Assembly (NCBI RefSeq): GCF_000372745.1
Contig: NZ_KB889689.1
Coordinates: 1-64,000, forward strand
DNA length: 64,000 nucleotides
Reading direction: 5' to 3'
Source: Embleya scabrispora DSM 41855
Lineage (GTDB): Bacteria > Actinomycetota > Actinomycetes > Streptomycetales > Streptomycetaceae
The stretch's first letter is position 1, and each line of letters begins with the position of its first letter. The position numbers were made by a program, and so were the translations under genes. This document shows positions 59,286 to 64,000 of the stretch, in pieces. The notes beneath the pieces were generated by a model. That model ran no database searches and was not told where the DNA came from. It was given only the letters and a program-made list of their open reading frames with translations.

Positions 59286-59891
59286 TCAGTCCTCCGGGAT
59301 CAGCCGGCAGACCGTTTCGATGTCGGTGCGGACCTGGGCGATGGAGGCTCGGCCGTTCAGCCACGCGATCAGCGACGAGTGCCACGTGTGGGTGATGACC
59401 CGGATCACCGCGAGGTCCTCGGCGGTGGGCTCGCCGGCCGGCTCGTCGCCGCTGATCGCCTCCAGGATCATCGTGGTGGTCTCCCGGCTGACCGTGTCCA
59501 CCTCCGCACCGACCGAGCGGTCCGCGAACTGGAGAGCGCGCATCATCGCCTCGGTCAGGTGCGGCTCGCGCTGCATGCCCTTGAACGCGCGCAGCAGCGT
59601 GTCCACCACCCGCTCGCGCGAGCCGGCGCTTCGGGGAGGACGCCGGCGCAGTTGGGCGTGCAACTGATCCAGCTGGTCGTACATGGTCGCCACGAGCAGG
59701 TGCACCTTGGACGGGAAGTAGCGGTACAGCGTGCCCAGTGCGACCTCGGACAGCTCGGCGACCTCGCGCATCTGTACCGATTCGTAGCCGCCTCGGGCGG
59801 CCAGCTGGGTGGTCGCGCGCAGGATCCGCCTGCGGCGTGCCTCCTGCCGCTCGGTCAGCGGCGCCCGGTCGGCCTTCGTATACGTCGTCAT
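59286..59891 (-). CDS. KstR-like TetR-family regulator
   Basis: 201 residues. The HTH (about 20-65) RILRATTQLAARGGYESVQMREVAE...VALGTLYRYFPSKVHLLVA is nearly the same as that of mycobacterial KstR, the sterol-catabolism repressor, and the C-terminal ITHTWHSSLIAWLNGRAS also matches. ATG 59891. A perfect KstR-type operator lies upstream (60002-60015), so autoregulation and control of the divergent GT operon and of the 57-kb operon are likely. The ligand in KstR is a CoA-thioester of a sterol intermediate; here unknown. Confidence 0.9.
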   Translation of the reverse strand: MTTYTKADRAPLTERQEARRRRILRATTQLAARGGYESVQMREVAELSEVALGTLYRYFPSKVHLLVATMYDQLDQLHAQLRRRPPRSAGSRERVVDTLLRAFKGMQREPHLTEAMMRALQFADRSVGAEVDTVSRETTTMILEAISGDEPAGEPTAEDLAVIRVITHTWHSSLIAWLNGRASIAQVRTDIETVCRLIPED

Positions 59892-60001
59892 GTCAGCCTC
59901 TCGGTGCGCGGCGGTTCGCCGGCCGGTGTGTTACGGGTCACGCGGTGCTCGTCGCGGTGGGTACCCGGCGGTATCTTGGCTGGTCTCCGACGAGCAGTTA
60001 C

Positions 60002-60015
60002 TGAAACTTGTTCTA
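60002..60015. promoter_or_regulatory. Perfect KstR-type operator
   Basis: TGAAACTTGTTCTA fits TnnAACnnGTTnnA at every fixed position. It is centred between the divergent regulator (start 59891) and the glycosyltransferase (start 60065). Confidence 0.78.
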
Positions 60016-60064
60016 GATTACGCGACTACTATGCTCCGACGAGGGCAGCGATAGGGGGCCATTC

Positions 60065-61504
60065 GTGATACGGGAGACCGCAACCGCTGTGGATACCCAG
60101 CAGGACCCGGCGCGGACCTCCCCGGAGCGACCCCTGCGAATCGCCCTGTTGGCGTACCGCGGCGACCCGTACTGCGGCGGACAGGGAGTCTACGTCCGCC
60201 ACCTGTCCCGCGAACTCACCCGGCTCGGCCACCGGGTCGAGGTGATCTCCGGGCCGCCGTACGCGGTCGTGGACGAGGGCGTGAAGCTCACCACACTGCC
60301 CAGCCTGGATCTGTACCGCGACCCGGATCCCTTCCGGCTGCCCCGGCTCAAGGAGTACCGGGACTGGATCGACGTCCTGGAGGTCGGCGGCATGCTGACC
60401 GCGGGCTTCCCCGAGCCGCTCACCTTCTCGCTGCGCGCGTGGCGGCACCTGGCGGCCCGGCGCGGCGAGTTCGACGTCGTGCACGACAACCAGACGCTGG
60501 GCTACGGCCAACTCGCGCTGCCCCGACTCGGGTTCCCGTTGGTGACCACGATCCACCACCCGATCACGGTCGACCGTGCGCTGGAGATCGGCGAGGCCAC
60601 CACGCTGCGGCGCAAGGCCACGCTGCACCGCTGGTACGGGTTCACCACGATGCAAAAGCGGGTGTCCGCGCGGCTGAGCGACGTGCTCACCGTGTCCGGC
60701 TCGTCCAAGGCCGAGATCATCGACCACCTCGGCGTCTCGCCGAGCCGGGTCACCGTGGTGCCGGTGGGCGCCGATACCGACCGCTTCACGCCGGACGCCT
60801 CGGTGGCGAAGGTGCCCGGCCGGATCGTCACCACCGCGAGCGCGGACGTGCCGCTCAAGGGCCTGATCCACCTGGTCGAGGCGCTCGCCAAGCTGCGCGC
60901 CGACCACGACCACGTCGAACTCGTGGTGGTCGGCCGACCCAAGGGCGACGGGCCGGTGCTGCGCGCGATCGACCGGCTGGGCCTGACCTCGGCGATCCGC
61001 TTCGTGTCCGGACTCAGCGACGACGAACTGGTCGACCTGATCCGCAGCGCCGAGATCGCCTGCGTGCCCTCCCTCTACGAGGGCTTCTCGCTGCCCGCCG
61101 CCGAGGCGATGGCGTGCGGGACCGCGCTCGTGGCCACCACGGGCGGGGCGATCCCGGAGGTCGCGGGCCCGGACGGGGAAACCTGTCTCGCGGTGCCGCC
61201 GGGCGACCCGGAGGCCCTGCGCGCCGCGCTCACCCGACTGCTCGAAGACCCCGAACTGCGCGCCCGGCTGGCCGAGGCGGGCCGCGCCCGGGTGCTGGAG
61301 CGATTCACCTGGCGCAACACCGCGGTCCGCACGGTGGAGCGCTATCGGGCCGCACTCGCGGCCGGTCCCACCGCGCCGACCACGGCCGGTGCCGGTAGAC
61401 GCGGGCTGACCGAGCGCGCGAGCGATGTCCTGCTCGGCCGCTCGCCGTTCGGCCGCCGGCTGCCGCCGCCCGCCTCGCGCGGCGCCGGCCCCAGAAACCG
61501 CTGA
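60065..61504 (+). CDS. GT4-family glycosyltransferase
   Basis: 479 residues; GTG 60065 with AGGGGG. GT-B fold: GGQGVYVRHLSRELTRLGHRVEV in the acceptor domain; VGADTDRFTP hinge; SLYEGFSLPAAEAMACGTALVATTGGAIPEV, the E-x7-E donor-site motif. The C-terminal tail is basic and proline-rich. First gene of a three-gene operon with a methyltransferase and a squalene-cyclase-fold protein; product unknown, perhaps a glycolipid or cell-surface glycan. Confidence 0.93.
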   Translation: MIRETATAVDTQQDPARTSPERPLRIALLAYRGDPYCGGQGVYVRHLSRELTRLGHRVEVISGPPYAVVDEGVKLTTLPSLDLYRDPDPFRLPRLKEYRDWIDVLEVGGMLTAGFPEPLTFSLRAWRHLAARRGEFDVVHDNQTLGYGQLALPRLGFPLVTTIHHPITVDRALEIGEATTLRRKATLHRWYGFTTMQKRVSARLSDVLTVSGSSKAEIIDHLGVSPSRVTVVPVGADTDRFTPDASVAKVPGRIVTTASADVPLKGLIHLVEALAKLRADHDHVELVVVGRPKGDGPVLRAIDRLGLTSAIRFVSGLSDDELVDLIRSAEIACVPSLYEGFSLPAAEAMACGTALVATTGGAIPEVAGPDGETCLAVPPGDPEALRAALTRLLEDPELRARLAEAGRARVLERFTWRNTAVRTVERYRAALAAGPTAPTTAGAGRRGLTERASDVLLGRSPFGRRLPPPASRGAGPRNR

Positions 61505-61569
61505 CCACAGCCCACCCTTGCCGGCCGCCCCCGCAACCGGTTCGCGCAATACGAGACGGAGTCGCCGAC

Positions 61570-62337
61570 TTGCTCACCGTGGATTTCTCCCGCTTTCCCC
61601 TGGCCCCCGGGGATCGGGTCCTGGACATGGGTTGTGGCGGCGGCCGGCACGCCTTCGAGGCATACCGGCGCGGCGCCGACGTGGTCGCGCTCGACCGGAA
61701 CGCGAAGGACATCGCCGAGGTGGACGCGATGTTCGCCTCGATGCTGGCCGCCGGTGAGGTCCCCGAGGGTGCGCGGGCCGAGGCGCTCGTCGGGGACGCG
61801 CTGGCGCTGCCGTTCCCGGACGACAGCTTCGACCGGGTGATCATCTCCGAGGTGCTCGAACACATCCCGGACGACAAGGGTGTGCTCAACGAGCTGTTCC
61901 GGGTGCTCAAGCCCGGCGGCCTGGCCGCGATGACCGTGCCGCGCTACGGGCCGGAGAAGATCTGCTGGGCCCTGTCGGACGCGTACCACGAGGTCGAGGG
62001 CGGGCACATCCGGATCTACAAGGGCGACGAGTTCGAGGCCCGGATCCGCGAGTCCGGGCTCCGGCCGTACGGGACCCACCACACGCACGCGCTGCACTCG
62101 CCGTACTGGTGGATCAAGTGCGCGGTGGGCGTGGACAACGACAAGGCGCTCCCGGTCCGGGCCTGGCACAAGCTCCTGGTCTGGGACATCATGAAGCGCC
62201 CGCTGGCCACCCGCCTCGCGGAGAAGGCACTGGACCCGCTGATCGGCAAGAGCCTGGTGGTCTACGCGACCAAGCCCCGGCCGCACGGCGACACCGCGGC
62301 AGGCTTCGACGGCGACCTCGCGGGAGCGAGCGCATGA
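61570..62337 (+). CDS. Class I SAM-dependent methyltransferase
   Basis: 255 residues; TTG 61570 with GGAG at 8 nt (GTG 61579 possible). Motif I VLDMGCGGGRHAFEA, acidic ALDRN, motif II DSFDRVIISEVLEHI and post-II VLKPGGLAAMTVP mark the ubiE-like fold. The rest (YWWIKCAVGVDNDKALPVRAWHKLL) includes a partly hydrophobic C-terminal region. The stop overlaps the next start (ATGA). Acceptor unknown. Confidence 0.92.
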   Translation: MLTVDFSRFPLAPGDRVLDMGCGGGRHAFEAYRRGADVVALDRNAKDIAEVDAMFASMLAAGEVPEGARAEALVGDALALPFPDDSFDRVIISEVLEHIPDDKGVLNELFRVLKPGGLAAMTVPRYGPEKICWALSDAYHEVEGGHIRIYKGDEFEARIRESGLRPYGTHHTHALHSPYWWIKCAVGVDNDKALPVRAWHKLLVWDIMKRPLATRLAEKALDPLIGKSLVVYATKPRPHGDTAAGFDGDLAGASA

Positions 62338-63467
62338 GCCTCGCGGGCCGCCGGCGCGGCTCCGAACCCGCGCTGGAATTGCTGGCCCTGGAAGGCGTGT
62401 TGACGCTCGATCAGGTGGCCGAGACGATCGACGGGATCGCCGCCGTGCAGCGGCCGGACGGGTCGATCCCGTGGTTCGTCGGCGGACACCTGGACCCGTG
62501 GGACCACACCGAGGCGGCGATGGCGCTCGACGTGGCCGGTCGGCACGACGAGGCCGGGCGGGCCTATCGCTGGCTGGCGAACCGGCAGGAGTCGGACGGC
62601 TCGTGGTACGCGGCCTACGTGGACGGCGTGGTGACCGACCGCAACAAGGAGGCCAACTTCACGGCCTACCTCGCGGTCGGCCTGTGGCACCACCATCTGC
62701 TCACCGGGGACGAGGAGTTCCTGGTCCGGATGTGGCCGAAGCTGCGTGCGGCGATGAGCTTCATCCTCGATCTCCAGGCGCCCGGCGGGGAGATCCGCTG
62801 GAAGCGCGACGAGCACGGGGTTCCGGTACCGGACGCGTTGCTGACCGGGTCGGCGAGCATGTACCAGGCGCTGCGGTGCGCGCTGGCGATCGCCGAGCAC
62901 CTCGGCGAGCCGCAGCCGGACTGGGAGTTGGCGGCGGGTCGGTTGGGCCATGCGGTGGTGTCGCACCCCGAGCGGTTCCTGGACAAGAACCGCTACTCGA
63001 TGGACTGGTACTACCCGATCCTGGGCACCGCACTGCGCGGACCCGCGGCGAACGAGCGGATCAAGGACGGCTGGGACACCTTCGTGGTGCCGGACCTGGG
63101 CGTGCGGTGTGTCTCCGACCGGCCCTGGGTGACCGGTGCGGAGAGCTGTGAACTCGCCATCGCGCTTTGGGCGTTGGGCGAGAGCGACCGGGCGGTGGAG
63201 ATCATCTCGTGGATCCAGCGGCTGCGGCACGAGGATGGTCTGTACTGGACCGGGTACGTGTTCGAGGACGACGCGATCTGGCCGGTGGAGCGGACCGCGT
63301 GGACGGCGGGCGCGATGATCCTGGCCACCGCCGTGCTGGGCGGGGAGCCGGCCACGACCGCGGTGTTCGGCGGGGCGGCCTCGGCGTTCGAGGGTGACGG
63401 GTTGCCGGTCGGACTGGATCCGGCGCAGGTGCGGTGCGGCTCGGAGCTTTGTGTGGACGGGGTCTGA
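62334..63467 (+). CDS. Prenyltransferase/squalene-oxidase-fold (alpha/alpha-barrel) protein
   Basis: 377 residues, soluble. Alpha/alpha-toroid repeats are evident (QRPDGSIPWFVGGHLDPWDHTEAAMAL; NRQESDGSWYAAY; EANFTAYLAVGLWHHHLLTGDEEF). It resembles the six-hairpin glycosidase/terpenoid-cyclase superfamily, and the tryptophan-rich SWYAAYVDG and IRWKRDEHG suggest carbohydrate binding more than isoprenoid chemistry. Coupled to the methyltransferase by ATGA. Conserved GT-MT-toroid trios occur in actinomycetes; activity is undetermined. Confidence 0.85.
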   Translation: MSLAGRRRGSEPALELLALEGVLTLDQVAETIDGIAAVQRPDGSIPWFVGGHLDPWDHTEAAMALDVAGRHDEAGRAYRWLANRQESDGSWYAAYVDGVVTDRNKEANFTAYLAVGLWHHHLLTGDEEFLVRMWPKLRAAMSFILDLQAPGGEIRWKRDEHGVPVPDALLTGSASMYQALRCALAIAEHLGEPQPDWELAAGRLGHAVVSHPERFLDKNRYSMDWYYPILGTALRGPAANERIKDGWDTFVVPDLGVRCVSDRPWVTGAESCELAIALWALGESDRAVEIISWIQRLRHEDGLYWTGYVFEDDAIWPVERTAWTAGAMILATAVLGGEPATTAVFGGAASAFEGDGLPVGLDPAQVRCGSELCVDGV

Positions 63468-63606
63468 GCCGGGTTCGCAATCGCCGGACGGGCTTGTTCC
63501 GGAGCGCCGGACGGGCCGAGGGTCGATCGCCTCGGTTGTCGGTGCAGGTCGTGGCGGCAATAGGGTTCGCGTGGGGGGCTGGGCGACTCGCGTGACGAGG
63601 GTGGGC

Positions 63607-64000
63607 ATGGCGGCTGGGTTGGAGCCGGGGAACCGGATAGGTCCCTACACGGTGGTGGGATTGCTGGGCGCCGGCAGCCCCGGTTGGGTGTATCTCGCGA
63701 GGACCGGTGCCGGGCGGCCGATGGCCGTGCGGATGTTGTACGGCGAGCAGCACGGCGTCAAGCGCGCCCACAAGGTGCGCGGGCCCGGCGTGATCGAGGT
63801 GGTCTCCGCCGGTGGCGCGACCCGCAATCCGTGGGTGGCCTCGGTGTACGTGCCCGCGCCGTCGCTCGCGGACCTGGTGATCTCGTGCGGGCCGCTGCCG
63901 CCGGATGCGGTGCGGTGGCTCGCCGCCGGGATCGCCGAGGGGCTGGTGACGATTCATCAGGCGTCGCTGGTGCACGGTGATCTGCGACCCGCGCAGATCG
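63607..64000 (+). CDS. Ser/Thr kinase-like protein, truncated by the window edge
   Basis: The first 131 residues are visible; the gene continues beyond 64000. ATG 63607 follows GAGG (GTG 63592 possible). The frame is a kinase N-lobe (GNRIGPYTVVGLLGAGSPGWVYLAR) and start of the C-lobe (LVHGDLRPAQI). The usual VAIK lysine is Arg (AVRML), the glycine loop is unusual (GAGSPG) and HRD is HGD, so it is probably a pseudokinase. Confidence 0.8.
   Translation, partial: MAAGLEPGNRIGPYTVVGLLGAGSPGWVYLARTGAGRPMAVRMLYGEQHGVKRAHKVRGPGVIEVVSAGGATRNPWVASVYVPAPSLADLVISCGPLPPDAVRWLAAGIAEGLVTIHQASLVHGDLRPAQI

Overview
The window is 64 kb of very GC-rich DNA with GTG/TTG starts, overlapping ATGA/GTGA gene junctions, perfect-stem terminators without T-tracts and several Hanks-type kinases. 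Everything points to a filamentous actinomycete chromosome of the Streptomyces/Kitasatospora/Embleya type (Streptomycetaceae; genus not resolvable by eye). I see no tRNA, rRNA, insertion sequence, prophage or CRISPR array.

Region A (about 0.1-19.8 kb) is the most notable part. It is a compact minus-strand operon of seven genes, all joined by stop/start overlaps, encoding a PUFA/heterocyst-glycolipid-type iterative synthase. PKS1 has two tandem nitronate-monooxygenase (PfaD-like) barrels, then KS-AT-ACP-KR. PKS2 is KS-AT-DH with its own phosphopantetheinyl transferase. They are followed by a free ACP, an alpha/beta hydrolase, a GT1 glycosyltransferase, a membrane-anchored methyltransferase fusion and a degenerate galactokinase-like protein. 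The set looks self-sufficient for making, releasing, glycosylating and methylating a reduced acyl chain. Two paralogous LysR regulators bracket the operon. Small ORFs overlap the starts of LysR-1 and of PKS1, and the two flanks share short sequence motifs.

Region B (19.8-26.2 kb) is a galactoside uptake and hydrolysis locus: a GH35 beta-galactosidase divergent from a sugar-binding lipoprotein, two permeases and an AraC regulator. There is no ATPase gene, as is usual where a shared MsiK-type ATPase serves several importers.

Region C (26.2-45.3 kb) is mostly housekeeping and envelope functions: membrane proteins, a kinase with 32-residue repeats, an EamA transporter, a rhomboid-like protein, a cold-shock protein next to a DEAD-box helicase, an L,D-transpeptidase, a canonical PASTA-less kinase, a MarR-like regulator under a MerR-type promoter, TerB, PrsW, thioredoxin with a clear sigma-R promoter, a DMT-type exporter, a serine beta-lactamase-like hydrolase and a low-molecular-weight phosphatase-like protein.

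Region D (45.3-55.9 kb) holds a ferredoxin/CDGSH fusion, GNAT, an SDR lacking the catalytic lysine, an Mrr-like membrane protein, an FmdB zinc ribbon, a MhuD-like heme monooxygenase, a secreted M9 collagenase, and an acetaldehyde-dehydrogenase/DUF779 pair.

Region E (55.9-64 kb) centres on a KstR-like TetR regulator with recognisable KstR-type operators. One lies between an MBL hydrolase and an aldehyde-dehydrogenase/ferredoxin operon, another in front of a glycosyltransferase/methyltransferase/prenyltransferase-fold operon. The right edge cuts a kinase-like gene that has lost the usual catalytic lysine.
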